64,000 bases of DNA from CAKZLS01 sp963701445 (GTDB lineage: Bacteria; Pseudomonadota; Alphaproteobacteria; Rhodospirillales; Defluviicoccaceae), in NCBI GenBank assembly GCA_963701445.1, contig CAVPAM010000004.1, forward strand, positions 1 to 64,000, read 5' to 3'. The position numbers and the translations under genes are program-made. Positions 17,690-26,792 of the stretch are shown one piece after another (within the stretch, counting starts at the first letter, position 1; every line of letters starts with the position of its first letter). The notes under the pieces are model-generated. The model did not search any database. It was not told where the DNA came from and was given only the letters and a program-made list of their open reading frames with translations.

Positions 17690-18340
17690 TCAGATTTCCG
17701 CCTTGGACGGCATCGTGAACTTGGGAAGCGCCGGCGGCGCCGGCGCCTTCGGCTCGGCGCTCGCGGCCGTCGATGATTTCGCCGACGGTTTCGAGGGCCT
17801 TTCCGCCGTTGTCGAGGGCCGCGGCTTCACGGGAGTCCGGGGCGGGGCGCTCGCCGTCCCCACCGGCGAGGGTTCCGGCGCGCCCCGCGCGCCGAGCGTC
17901 GTGCCGCTCCCGGTCGCTTTCGGAACCCGCGTGGCGGTCCTCTCCTCCTCGATCTTCCAACGCTCCGGGCCGACGCGGCAGCCGGTGCCGCGCGTCATCA
18001 TCTCGTCCCCGCCCGTCTGGGTGAAGGTGCGCCGGTACTGCCGGCACGGCGTTTCCGGAGAGGGATAGAAGGTCTTCTCGACGACGATCACGCCGCTGTT
18101 GCCGGTCGCCGGGTTTTCCCAGGGTATCTGGACATTGGTCCGGGCGGTTTCCAAGGCGTCGTTGACCGCGTCGAGCACGAACGGCAGGTCCCGGATATCG
18201 TCATTGCCGTGCGCGGCCGAGCCCGGACTCAGCGCCATCAAGATCGCGAGAAGACCGGCCGGCAGGGCACGGAACATCCGCGTACCCGGTCCACGCGCCG
18301 GTCCCATCGCCCGAGTATGCCGCACAGTCGGTGTCGCCAT
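17690..18340 (-). CDS. Exported RT0821/17-kDa-antigen-like protein with Pro-rich tail
   Basis: 216 residues from the first ATG. A second ATG at 18277 gives MFRALPAGLLAILMALSPG, a cleaner signal peptide ending near SAAHG, and may be the true start; neither has a strong ribosome site. After it, VQIPWENPATGNSGVIVVEK, CRQYRRTF and RGTGCRVGPERWKI match the C-terminal domain of RT0821/Lpp0805 17-kDa surface antigens, including the paired Cys. The tail (about 130-216) is Pro/Ser/Ala/Lys-rich and disordered. Ten bases before the kinase gene, so it is likely the first gene of the operon and acts in the periplasm or envelope. Confidence 0.65.
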   Translation of the reverse strand: MATPTVRHTRAMGPARGPGTRMFRALPAGLLAILMALSPGSAAHGNDDIRDLPFVLDAVNDALETARTNVQIPWENPATGNSGVIVVEKTFYPSPETPCRQYRRTFTQTGGDEMMTRGTGCRVGPERWKIEEERTATRVPKATGSGTTLGARGAPEPSPVGTASAPPRTPVKPRPSTTAERPSKPSAKSSTAASAEPKAPAPPALPKFTMPSKAEI

Positions 18341-18404
18341 GGTGTCCGTTCAAGGGCGCCGGGGGAAATGCCCCCATCGACCATTTTTTGAATTTTCGCG
18401 CCAA

Positions 18405-18433
18405 TTGGGTGATAATTCCACCAGTGAGATAAT
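18405..18433 (+). promoter_or_regulatory. Sigma-70-like promoter for the glycine-zipper lipoprotein gene
   Basis: TTGGGT at 18405-18410 and GATAAT at 18428-18433 are separated by 17 bases, 45 bases before the ATG at 18478. The stretch is AT-rich against the GC-rich background. Assignment is by pattern only. Confidence 0.5.
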
Positions 18434-18477
18434 ATATTAGGGTCTCCTTTGCCACTCCATCAACAGGCGCGAGAAAA

Positions 18478-19089
18478 ATGTTGAAACCCCTTGTCGGACT
18501 TTTGGTGGCGGTTCTGCTGATCGGCGGATGCACCCATGCGTCCACGAGCACTTACGACGCGGCGGATGTCGGCCGGACCATCGAGACGGCAAGCGGCACG
18601 GTGCTGGCATCGAGGCCCGTGGATATCAAGGGCGGAACCACCGCCGCCGGTCCCTTGGCGGGAGGCGCGCTGGGAGGCGCCACCGGCGGATTGACGTTCG
18701 GTTCCGGCTGGGCGGCGGTGATCGGCGCGGTCGTCGGCGCGGGCGTCGGCTACGTCGCCGAGCAACAGATCAACAACCGCGAGGGAACCGAGTACGTGGT
18801 GGAAATGGACGACGGGCGGACCGTCACCATCGTCCAGAACCGCGAGTCTGGGCGTCCGCCCCTGCCCGATGGCACGCATGTCATGGTTCAGTACAGCGGC
18901 CAGTACACGCGGATCATGGAGGATCCCCGCCCGGCCAAGCGCGGCGGCGGTAGCGGACCGGGCGGCTGGGTCGATCCCGACGTGGCCGGCCCCGCGTCTT
19001 CGACGCCCGATCACGGGGACATGGCCGCGCCGGGCCCGGATACCTGGGAAGAGGTCGACCCCGTCGCCGGACCGACGATGCAGCATTAG
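18478..19089 (+). CDS. Outer-membrane lipoprotein, glycine-zipper (SlyB/Pcp-like)
   Basis: 203 residues. The N-terminus MLKPLVGLLVAVLLIGGC is a lipoprotein signal with the modified Cys at 18. A glycine-zipper double helix follows (GPLAGGALGGATGG and AAVIGAVVGAGVGY, about 59-97), then a beta region with YVVEMDDGRTVTIVQ and VMVQYSGQYTRI, as in SlyB/Pcp lipoproteins of the outer membrane. The last 50 residues are Gly/Pro/Asp-rich and not conserved in the family. Divergent from the kinase operon, whose first gene starts 137 bases away. Role: envelope integrity by family resemblance only. Confidence 0.8.
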   Translation: MLKPLVGLLVAVLLIGGCTHASTSTYDAADVGRTIETASGTVLASRPVDIKGGTTAAGPLAGGALGGATGGLTFGSGWAAVIGAVVGAGVGYVAEQQINNREGTEYVVEMDDGRTVTIVQNRESGRPPLPDGTHVMVQYSGQYTRIMEDPRPAKRGGGSGPGGWVDPDVAGPASSTPDHGDMAAPGPDTWEEVDPVAGPTMQH

Positions 19090-19121
19090 CGGTCTCCGTC
19101 CCGCGTAGTGGCGACAGGGGC

Positions 19122-20321
19122 TCAGTTTAAGCCTTCGGTATCATCATGGAGAGGGTTGGGCGCGGCGTTGCTTTCGCTACCGGGCTCGGGCGCCATGGAG
19201 GTCGAGATCTCGCGCACGCTGGTCCGGAGGCCGGAGAACCCGCCATCGTCGTCGGAGATGCTGTGCCACGAGATCGCCGCCCGGCACACGGAGTTGTCCT
19301 TCCGAACGACTCGGAACGGCAGGTTGTTGCCCTTCGGCCGCCGCAGTTCCGCGACGAAATGCTGCCGGTCCTCGGGATGGATGAGCGGCAGTGGATAGTT
19401 GCGCATGGCCATGCAATCCTCGACCGAATAACCGGTCATCCTCTCCACCGCTGAATTGATCCAAAGCGGCGTGTTGCGCGGCCCGATCCAGCTTTCCCAG
19501 TCGTAGGTGTGCTCGGCGATGGCGCGGAACCGGGCTTCGCTCGCGCGGAGCGCGCGCACCGCCTCTATCCGCTCGGTGATGTCCAGGCACGAGCCGGTAT
19601 ATCCTTCCAATCGCCCCTCATCGGTCAACCGGGGAACGCCCGTCGCCAGGATCCAACGATAGGCCCCGTCGCGCCGCCGAAGACGATATTCCATGCGGTA
19701 CGATCTGGGCTTGTCGAAGGCGTCGGTATAGGTGGCGCGGCAACTTTCCCGATCGTCGGCATGAAGGCTCTCGACCCACCCGTCGCCCAACTCCTGCTCC
19801 AGCGAGCGGCCGGTGAACTCCAACCATCCTCTGTTGACGTAAACCCAGCGTCCGTCGGAGTCCGACACCCAGATCATCACCGGCGCGGCATCCGCCGCAA
19901 GACGGAAGCGCCCTTCGGCCTCTCGCAGCCGCTCCTCGTTGTGCTTGCGTTCGGTAACGTCGTACTGGAAGCCGATCCAGTGCGTAATCCCGCCGTGGGG
20001 CGCCCGCACCGGCGCGACCCGGGCCTCGTTCCAAAACAGCGAGCCGTCCTTGCGGTAGTTGCGCAGCACCGCCACCGTCGGCCGTTCCTCGGCGAGGGCT
20101 TGGCGGATCTCCGCCAGGTCATCCTGAGCGCGATCATCGGCGCACAGGAACCGCGGATTGCGGCCAAGCACCTCGTGGGCGGAGTAGCCGGTCAAGTGCT
20201 CGAACGCCGGATTGACATAGACGATGCCATCGTCGGGTTTATCGGCGGCCGTCACCAGGACCGACACGTTCGAAGCCTCGAAGGCGCGGCGAAAAAAGTT
20301 GTCCGGAAGCTGCGCTTTCAT
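19122..20321 (-). CDS. Stand-alone triple PAS-domain protein
   Basis: 399 residues containing three PAS/PAC units and no kinase, GGDEF, EAL or methyl-accepting domain. PAS 1 (about 8-130) is LOV-like: YVNPAFEHLTGYSAHEVLGRN then PRFL, but the flavin-bonding Cys of the LOV motif GRNCRFL is Pro here, so it should not form the light adduct. PAS 2 covers about 134-255 with EYRLRRRDGAYRWIL, PAS 3 about 262-380. It ends soon after PAS 3 in a polar tail. It may be a sensory partner protein or the sensor half of a lost histidine kinase; no kinase gene is adjacent. Confidence 0.8.
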   Translation of the reverse strand: MKAQLPDNFFRRAFEASNVSVLVTAADKPDDGIVYVNPAFEHLTGYSAHEVLGRNPRFLCADDRAQDDLAEIRQALAEERPTVAVLRNYRKDGSLFWNEARVAPVRAPHGGITHWIGFQYDVTERKHNEERLREAEGRFRLAADAAPVMIWVSDSDGRWVYVNRGWLEFTGRSLEQELGDGWVESLHADDRESCRATYTDAFDKPRSYRMEYRLRRRDGAYRWILATGVPRLTDEGRLEGYTGSCLDITERIEAVRALRASEARFRAIAEHTYDWESWIGPRNTPLWINSAVERMTGYSVEDCMAMRNYPLPLIHPEDRQHFVAELRRPKGNNLPFRVVRKDNSVCRAAISWHSISDDDGGFSGLRTSVREISTSMAPEPGSESNAAPNPLHDDTEGLN

Positions 20322-20702
20322 CCTTGCCGACCCACCGCGACACCCGGTCGCACCGATATCCTAATCTTATCCTCGGACTTGCATATAGGTTTTGCGAACC
20401 GGCGCGGGAACATGCCGTCGACCATCCGCACGATTCCGCCACGAGGGCTACCCGGGGGGGGGGGTAAAACGAAAAAGTGAAAAACAACCCCATGCACAGT
20501 AGAATTCAGCGTATGAAACGCCCCTTTTCACCGTGGCGGGGGCGCCGACCGCACCCCGCGAATATGGCGGCAACGCCACCAAAATGACCTTGTCGCGGAT
20601 CTGGTTCCGGGGATCGGCAGTGGATATACTGGCGACCGGTTCAAGAGCAGGAAACGGCTTCTGGGGCCACGGGAACCGCGAACGAACGGATTTGGGGTGC
20701 TC
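20322..20702. other. Divergent intergenic region with an 11-base G run
   Basis: No gene seen. It separates the minus-strand PAS gene from the plus-strand cbpA gene. It holds a run of 11 G at 20454-20464 and an AT-rich stretch just after it. A TATACT hexamer about 75 bases before cbpA could be a -10 element, but no good -35 lies 16-18 bases upstream. Confidence 0.4.
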
Positions 20703-21659
20703 ATGCAGTTCAAGGACTACTACAAGATCATGGGCGTGCCCGAGGACGCCTCGGCGGACGATGTCAAGAAGGCCTATCGAGCACTGGCCCGCAAGCACCA
20801 TCCGGACCTCAACAAGGACGCCGACTCCGCCGAAAAGTTCAAGGAGCTGGGCGAAGCCTACGAGGTCCTGAAGGATCCGGCCAAGCGCGAGGAATACGAT
20901 CAACTGCGCAAATACGGGGCGTCGGCCGGCCAGGAGTTCAAACCGCCTCCGGGCTGGCGGTCGGGTTCCGATTTCGCCGGCGGCGGTTACACCACGGCCG
21001 ATACCGCCGAATTCAGCGACTTCTTCGAAAGCCTGTTCGGCCAGCGCGCGGCGCGAAAAGCCCACGCGGGGCCGGCCGGCGGCTCGTTCGCCCTGCGCGG
21101 CGAGGACGTCAGCTACCGGATTCCGGTAACGCTGGAGGAATCCTACGCCGGTTCGACCCGGAGCATTTCGCTGCGGACCCACAAATTCGACGACCAAGGG
21201 AACGTGATCCCCGAAACCAAGACGCTCAACGTCAAGATTCCCAAGGGTGTCACCCAGGGCCAGAAGATCCGGCTGCGCGGCCAGGGCGGCGCGGGGTTTG
21301 GCGGCGGGCCCCATGGCGATCTCTACATGGAAGTGGAGATCGAAGCGCACGCCTTGTTCACCGTGGACGGCCGGGACATCACCCTGGTATTGCCGGTGGC
21401 TCCCTGGGAAGCGGCCCTCGGCGCGGGCGTGAAGGTGCCGACGCTCGGCGGCGCCGTCAACCTGACCATCCCGCCCAACGCCCAGAGCGGCCAGAGGCTG
21501 CGGCTCAAGGGACGCGGCCTTCCAGGCAGCGTTCCCGGCGACCAGTACGTTCTGTTGCAGATCGTCATGCCGCCCGTCGACAGCGCCGAGGACCGGGCGT
21601 TGATGGAGACGATGCGGCAGCAGATGCCGTTCAACCCGCGCGAATCACTCGGAGTTTGA
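20703..21659 (+). CDS. cbpA: DnaJ-class co-chaperone, CbpA-like
   Basis: 318 residues from the ATG at 20703 (a GTG six bases earlier is also in frame). J domain at about 3-70 with the HPD motif in RKHHPDLNKD; it should stimulate DnaK ATPase. A Gly/Phe-poor linker leads to the C-terminal substrate-binding domains: DVSYRIPVTLEESYAG, KIPKGVTQGQKIRLRGQG and LPVAPWEAALGAGVKVPTLGG. The Cys zinc-finger of DnaJ is absent, which defines the CbpA/DjlA-like class (type II). It is followed after four bases by the cbpM modulator gene, the usual pair. Confidence 0.9.
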   Translation: MQFKDYYKIMGVPEDASADDVKKAYRALARKHHPDLNKDADSAEKFKELGEAYEVLKDPAKREEYDQLRKYGASAGQEFKPPPGWRSGSDFAGGGYTTADTAEFSDFFESLFGQRAARKAHAGPAGGSFALRGEDVSYRIPVTLEESYAGSTRSISLRTHKFDDQGNVIPETKTLNVKIPKGVTQGQKIRLRGQGGAGFGGGPHGDLYMEVEIEAHALFTVDGRDITLVLPVAPWEAALGAGVKVPTLGGAVNLTIPPNAQSGQRLRLKGRGLPGSVPGDQYVLLQIVMPPVDSAEDRALMETMRQQMPFNPRESLGV

Positions 21660-21663
21660 GGCC

Positions 21664-21996
21664 ATGGCGAAAGAGATGGAAACCGTCACCGGGGAAATCG
21701 TGGACGAGACCGTCGAGTACGGCCTCAAGGACGTGTGCGAGGTTTGCGGGGTTCACGCCGAGTATGTCGTAGAAATGGTGGAGGCGGGCATCATCGATGC
21801 CAAAGGGGACAAGCCGACAACCTGGCGGTTCTCGGCCGTTTCCGTGATGCGGTCGCGCAAGGCGCTACGATTGCGGCGGGACCTCGAAATCAACATTCCC
21901 GGCCTCGCCGTGACGCTGGACCTGCTCGACGAAGTCGAGTCGCTCCGCACCCAGGTTCAGGCGCTCAAGCAGCAGTTGGAAAAGCTGCAGCGGTAG
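21664..21996 (+). CDS. cbpM: Chaperone modulator CbpM
   Basis: 110 residues. CbpM proteins are small MerR-like helical proteins that bind the J domain of CbpA and inhibit it. Here the N-terminal part has LKDVCEVCGVHAEYVVEMVEAGII, a winged-helix-like segment, and WRFSAVSVMRSRKALRLRRDL with the expected basic helix, ending in a coiled coil (LRTQVQALKQQLEKL). The four-base gap after cbpA and the pair's known linkage make the call firm. Confidence 0.85.
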   Translation: MAKEMETVTGEIVDETVEYGLKDVCEVCGVHAEYVVEMVEAGIIDAKGDKPTTWRFSAVSVMRSRKALRLRRDLEINIPGLAVTLDLLDEVESLRTQVQALKQQLEKLQR

Positions 21997-22008
21997 CGGA
22001 CCGGAGCT

Positions 22009-25000
22009 TCATTCTCCCGGTTCGACGGCGCCGCTGGCGGGGGGCTTTGTCGCCTCCGGCTTGGTTTCCTTTTTCCCGCGCTCGCTCAGGCCCTGCATCA
22101 GCACGTAGAACACGGGCACGAACGGAATGGCGATCAGGGTCGACGCCAGCATGCCGCCGAACACAACGGTGCCGATGGCCTGCTGGCTGGCGCCGCCGGC
22201 GCCGGACGCGGTGAGCAGCGGGACGACGCCCAGAATGAACGCGAACGAGGTCATGACGATGGCCCGGAACCGCCGCTGGGTCGCCTCGATGGCGGCCTCG
22301 GCGATGGACTTGCCCTCGGCGCGGAGTTCACGCGCGAACTCGACGATCAGAATGGCGTTCTTGCTGGCCAGACCGATCATCAGAACCAAGCCGACCTGGG
22401 TGTAAAGGTTGTTGTCGAACTGGCGGACGATCAGCGCCAGCAGCACGCCCACCATGGCCATGGGCACCACCAGGATGACCGCGCCCGGGTTGGTCCAGCT
22501 TTCGTACTGGGCGGCGAGGACGAGAAACACCAGGACGATGGACAGGGCGTAGATGAAATAGGCCTGATTGCCGACCTGCTTCTCCTGGTAGGCGGTCGTT
22601 GTCCATTCGAAGTCCATGCCGGCGGGCAGGTTCGCTCTCGCAACCTGCTCCATCATATCGAGCGCCTCGCCGGAGCTGCGCCCGGGGGCCGGGCCACCGA
22701 GCACGGCGGCCGCGGGATAGAGGTTGTAACGGGTGACCAGTTCGGACCCGACGGTTCGCCGCGCGTCGATCATCGTGCCCAGCGGCACCATCTCGCCCTG
22801 GCTATTGCGCACGTACAGTCCGGCGATATCTTCTGGCTCCAGGCGATAGGGCGCATCGGCCTGCATGCGCACCTGGAAACTCTGCCCGAATTTGTTGAAC
22901 AGGTTGATGTAGACGGATCCGACATACGCCTGAAGGGTCTGGAAGACATCGCCAATGGGCACGTCGAGCGACTCGACCTTGGTCCGGTCGATGTCGAGAA
23001 ACAGTTGCGGGCTGCGCGCGTTGAAGGTCGTCATGACGCCACGCAGGCTCGACTGGGCGCGGGCCGCGTCGACCGTCTCCATCGCCGCTTTCTGCAGCTC
23101 CATCAGGCCAAGGGAGCGGCGATCCTGGATCATCATCTGGAAACCGCCGGACTGTCCGAGCCCGGCGATGGGCGGAGGAATCAGCACCGCGATCGCCGCC
23201 TCGTCGATGGAAGCCAACTGCTTTTGCAGGTTGGCGACAATCACCTCCTGCGACAGGTCCTTCCCTCTTTTTTCCCAGCTTTCGTAGATGACAAAGGTGG
23301 AAAACACGTTGCTCACGTTGGCGTTGTCGACAATCGAGAGCCCGCCAATGGTAACCCAGTTCGCGATGCCGGGTGCTTCTCCAAGGATGGCGTTGACCTT
23401 GTCCGAGACCGCCTTCACCCGGGGTTGCGCCGCGGCGTCGGGAAGGGTCGCGAAGACGATAGCGTAGCCCTGGTCCTCGGTGGGAAGAAAGCCGGTGGGT
23501 TGCCGCGAGAACTGCCAGCCGGCCACGCCGATGACCGCCACGAAAACCAGCAACGATATTTTTGGGTTGCCGACCATGCGGCGAACGATGCCCATGTAGA
23601 CATCCTCGGCCGCCTGATAGCCCCTGTTGAACCCGCCGAAAAAGAACCGGGAAAACGCGTTCGGCTTCTTATCCTTGTTGGGCGGACGCAGGAACAGCGG
23701 GACCTGGGCGGGACTTAGGGTCAGCGCGATCAGGGCGCTGAGGATCGCCGTGGACGCGATGACCAACGCGAACTGCCGGAACAACTGCCCGGTGATGCCG
23801 GGAATGAAGGAGGCCGGCAAAAACACCGCCGTGAGCACCAAGGTAACGCCAATAATAGGTCCTTGCAGCTCGCTCATCGCCTTGATCGCGGCGTCGCGCG
23901 GAGACAGCCCCTGCTCCATGTAGTGCGACGAGTTCTCGACGACGATGATGGCGTCATCGACGACGATGCCGATGGCGAGGATGACCGCGAACAGCGTCAT
24001 CAGGTTGATGCTGAACCCGAGCATCGACATGGCCGCGAAGGCGCCGATGATGGTCACCGGGATGGTCACGGCGGGGATCAGGGTCGCGCGAAGATTCTGC
24101 AGGAAAACAAAGATGACGATGAGGACGAGGATGCCAGCCTCGAACAGCGTGTGGTACACCGCGCTGATGGCGTCTTTCACAAAAATCGTGGTGTCGTAGT
24201 AGATGGCGTACTTAAGCCCTTCCGGGAACGTCTCGCTCAGCTTCGCCGTCTCCGCGCGGATTTTGTCGGCAACATCGAGGGCGTTGGCGCCGGGCAGCGC
24301 GTAGACAAGAACGTGAGCGGCCTTCTTGCCGCTCAAGCCCGAAAAGTTGGCGAAGCTCTGTTGGCTCAATTCCACCCGCGCGACATCCTTGACGCGAATG
24401 ACGCGCGCGCTCTCTCCACGATCGCTCTTGACGATGATGTCTTCGAATTCCGAAACCTCGGAAAGGCGGCCGAGCGCGCTGATCGTAAACTGAAAAACCT
24501 GACTGTCCGGCACCGGCGCCCCGCCGATCTGCCCGGCCACCACCGCCGCGTTTTGCTGCTGGATGGCCTGTTGCACATCGAGAACGGTCAAGTTGAACGA
24601 TTTGAGCTTCTCCGGGTCGAGCCAGATCCGCATGGCGTAGGCGCCGGCGCCCACGACCTTGACCTGACCCACGCCGGGAACCCGGCCGAGGGGATATTGC
24701 AGATTGATGACCCCGTAGTTAGTCAGGAAGGTGTCGTCGAACTGTCCGTCGTCCGAGTAGAGGCTCACCACCTGCAGGATATTGGTCGACACCTTGCGAA
24801 CGGTGACTCCCTGGGCCTGAACCACCGACGGCAATTGAGCGAGCGCTGCGTTGGCGAAGTTCTGCACCAGGGTGAGCGCCGCATCGAGATCCGTTCCCAA
24901 CTCGAAGGTCACGGTCAGCGTGTAGCTCCCGTCGCTGCCGCTGGTCGACTGCATGTAGATGGAGCCCTCGACGCCGTTGAGCTGGTTCTCGATGGGGATG

Positions 25001-25185
25001 CCGACGGTGTTGGCGACGACCTCGGCGTTGGCGCCGGGATAGCTCGTCGTGACCTGAATGGTGGGCGGAACGATGTTCGGGTACTGGGATATGGGAAGCT
25101 GAAAAAGCGCGACCGCGCCGAGAATGATGATGACGATCGCGATGACGTTGGCGAAGATCGGACGGTCGATAAAGAATTTCGACAT
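22009..25185 (-). CDS. RND multidrug efflux permease (HAE1/AcrB-like)
   Basis: 1058 residues, the normal AcrB length. Starts MSKFFIDRPIFANVIAI, the typical first helix. The proton relay is intact: GIVVDDAIIVVEN carries the paired Asp of helix 4 and GLASKNAILIVEF the Lys of helix 10. Large periplasmic porter and docking loops follow helices 1 and 7. The protein drives drug or lipid export from the inner membrane using proton flow. The gene lies 18 bases after the adaptor gene, which carries four apparent indels. No outer-membrane channel gene or local regulator is present, so TolC would have to come from elsewhere. Confidence 0.95.
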   Translation of the reverse strand: MSKFFIDRPIFANVIAIVIIILGAVALFQLPISQYPNIVPPTIQVTTSYPGANAEVVANTVGIPIENQLNGVEGSIYMQSTSGSDGSYTLTVTFELGTDLDAALTLVQNFANAALAQLPSVVQAQGVTVRKVSTNILQVVSLYSDDGQFDDTFLTNYGVINLQYPLGRVPGVGQVKVVGAGAYAMRIWLDPEKLKSFNLTVLDVQQAIQQQNAAVVAGQIGGAPVPDSQVFQFTISALGRLSEVSEFEDIIVKSDRGESARVIRVKDVARVELSQQSFANFSGLSGKKAAHVLVYALPGANALDVADKIRAETAKLSETFPEGLKYAIYYDTTIFVKDAISAVYHTLFEAGILVLIVIFVFLQNLRATLIPAVTIPVTIIGAFAAMSMLGFSINLMTLFAVILAIGIVVDDAIIVVENSSHYMEQGLSPRDAAIKAMSELQGPIIGVTLVLTAVFLPASFIPGITGQLFRQFALVIASTAILSALIALTLSPAQVPLFLRPPNKDKKPNAFSRFFFGGFNRGYQAAEDVYMGIVRRMVGNPKISLLVFVAVIGVAGWQFSRQPTGFLPTEDQGYAIVFATLPDAAAQPRVKAVSDKVNAILGEAPGIANWVTIGGLSIVDNANVSNVFSTFVIYESWEKRGKDLSQEVIVANLQKQLASIDEAAIAVLIPPPIAGLGQSGGFQMMIQDRRSLGLMELQKAAMETVDAARAQSSLRGVMTTFNARSPQLFLDIDRTKVESLDVPIGDVFQTLQAYVGSVYINLFNKFGQSFQVRMQADAPYRLEPEDIAGLYVRNSQGEMVPLGTMIDARRTVGSELVTRYNLYPAAAVLGGPAPGRSSGEALDMMEQVARANLPAGMDFEWTTTAYQEKQVGNQAYFIYALSIVLVFLVLAAQYESWTNPGAVILVVPMAMVGVLLALIVRQFDNNLYTQVGLVLMIGLASKNAILIVEFARELRAEGKSIAEAAIEATQRRFRAIVMTSFAFILGVVPLLTASGAGGASQQAIGTVVFGGMLASTLIAIPFVPVFYVLMQGLSERGKKETKPEATKPPASGAVEPGE

Positions 25186-25203
25186 GGGTTTCGCGCGCCC
25201 CGG

Positions 25204-26444
25204 CTATTGCTTCTGGGAGGGCGGCGAGGAGGCCTTTGCCGCTTTGGCCGCTTCGGCTTCTCTTGCCGCCGCCGCCGCTTCCTCGGCGGTTACCGGGCGT
25301 CACCACCCGCCCGGGGATGGCCCGCATCAGGCCGGCGACGATCACCTGTTCGTCGCCGTTCAGGCCCTTGGAGATGACGCGCATTCCGTCTGAAAGCGGT
25401 CCTTGCTGGACGCCCCGCCGCTCCACTGTGTTGTCCGGGCCGACGATCATCACATATTCGCCCTGCTGGTCGAAGCCAACGGCTTGCTGGGGAACCAGAA
25501 TTGCGTTGTCTTCCTTTGCGACGGGCGCCTTTATTTTCGCGAACAGGCCCGGCACAAGCTTGCGATCCGGGTTCGGGAAAACGCCGCGCAACTGCAGGGT
25601 TCCGGTTCCCGCGTCCAGGGTGATCGCCGCGAAGTCCAGAAAACCCTTGTGCGGGTAGTCCTCGTCGGTGGCCAGTCCCAGGAATAAGCGGTTGGGTTTT
25701 CTTGCTCGCTTCCGCTCCGGGATCCTGGCTTTTCTGTCGTTCCATGATCGGAAGCAGGGCTCGCTCGCTGATGGTAAAATAGACGTAGACAGGCTCGATC
25801 TGGTTGATTTCCGCGAGCAGGGTGTCTTCTCCCGCGCCCACCAGATTACCAGGATCCACGAGCCGGCGGCCGATGCGGCCGTCGAATGGCGCGTAAACCT
25901 TGGTATAACCGAGGTTGAGTTCGGCCGTTTCCAAGGCCGCTTTCAAGGAGGCATCACCTGGGCCGCCTGGGCATCCGCCTGGGCCACCGCCTCGTCCACC
26001 TGCTGCTGGCTGATGGCGCCGCGTGCGACCGGCCTGGCGGCGGCGATCCGCTGTCAGCCTCGCCTGCGTGAGGTCCGCCTGCGCCCGGGCCACGTTGGCC
26101 TTCGCCTGGTCGACCGCCGCGATGTACGGAGCCTGTTCGATCTGGAACAACAGGTCACCTTTTTTGACCAAGTCGCCATCTTCGAACAGCACCTGCTCCA
26201 AATAGCCCTCGACGCGCGCGCGCAATTCGACGGTCTGGACCGCGGCGATGTTGCCGGTGAATTCCAGGTACTCGGTCACCGGCTTCTGGATGGGTTGGGC
26301 CACCGTCACCTTCGGCGGCGGCGGCGCGACATAGGTGTTCTTCTCCTCGCACGCGCCCGCGATCAGCGGCAGCGCGAGAACGCCCGCGACCAACCATCGG
26401 GTCTTGCCCGAGAAACGCGCGGTTCCTGTCGAACGGTTCGGCAT
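25204..26444 (-). CDS. RND efflux periplasmic adaptor, broken by four apparent single-base indels
   Basis: Reading across frames gives a complete membrane-fusion protein of about 413 residues ending at a TAG at 25204-25206. In order: signal-like N-terminus ALPLIAGACEEK, barrel/lipoyl blocks (VTEYLEFTGNIAAVQTVELR, RVEGYLEQVLFEDGD), hairpin (RIAAARPVARGAISQQQVDE, then ASLKAALETAELNLGYTKVYAPFDGRIG split across frames), beta-barrel domain (LFLGLATDEDYPHKGFLDF), and C-terminal domain (FPNPDRKLVPGLF, ILVPQQAVGF). The frame changes near 26048-26055, 25955, 25697-25700 and 25295-25297. Each is repaired by one base; the last two lie in short T or G runs. Either a real pseudogene or local sequence error. 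Confidence 0.75.
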
Positions 26445-26792
26445 TGTCTGTCACCATGCTGGTCCCGGCTCGAAGATGATAGAAAGAGCGAGGGCGCCGC
26501 GACCAAGAATTTGAACAATTTCGCGCACCCTACCAACCCGGGTTCATTTTCACAATGGTACGCGTCGCTCCGCCGCAAATCGGCGCGCCGCGCCTTGCCG
26601 TCCGGTCCGAACCGGTGGGCACTCGCGGAAGAGGCCGGGACGAAAACCGGGGCGGGCCGATTCCGATTGCACTTTTAGGATGATTTGGCGGCCCGGGGGG
26701 AGTAAGGGACAACGCTCGATGGATACTCCTGGTTCGAATGGGCGGAATGGAGCGCCTTGGCGAAGATCGCGGTGGGACGGCGGGACGCAAAG
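26445..26792. other. Divergent intergenic region, no gene
   Basis: Lies between the minus-strand efflux adaptor and the plus-strand hydrolase. I see no reading frame with recognisable content, no clear operator and no regulator gene. It presumably holds both promoters. Confidence 0.4.

Noticed and set aside
11277..18340. Classical Zorya, TerY-P or type VI regulatory locus
   Set aside because: No ZorC/ZorD-like helicase or nuclease, no PP2C phosphatase, no Ter genes and no type VI structural genes are present, so none of these names fits.
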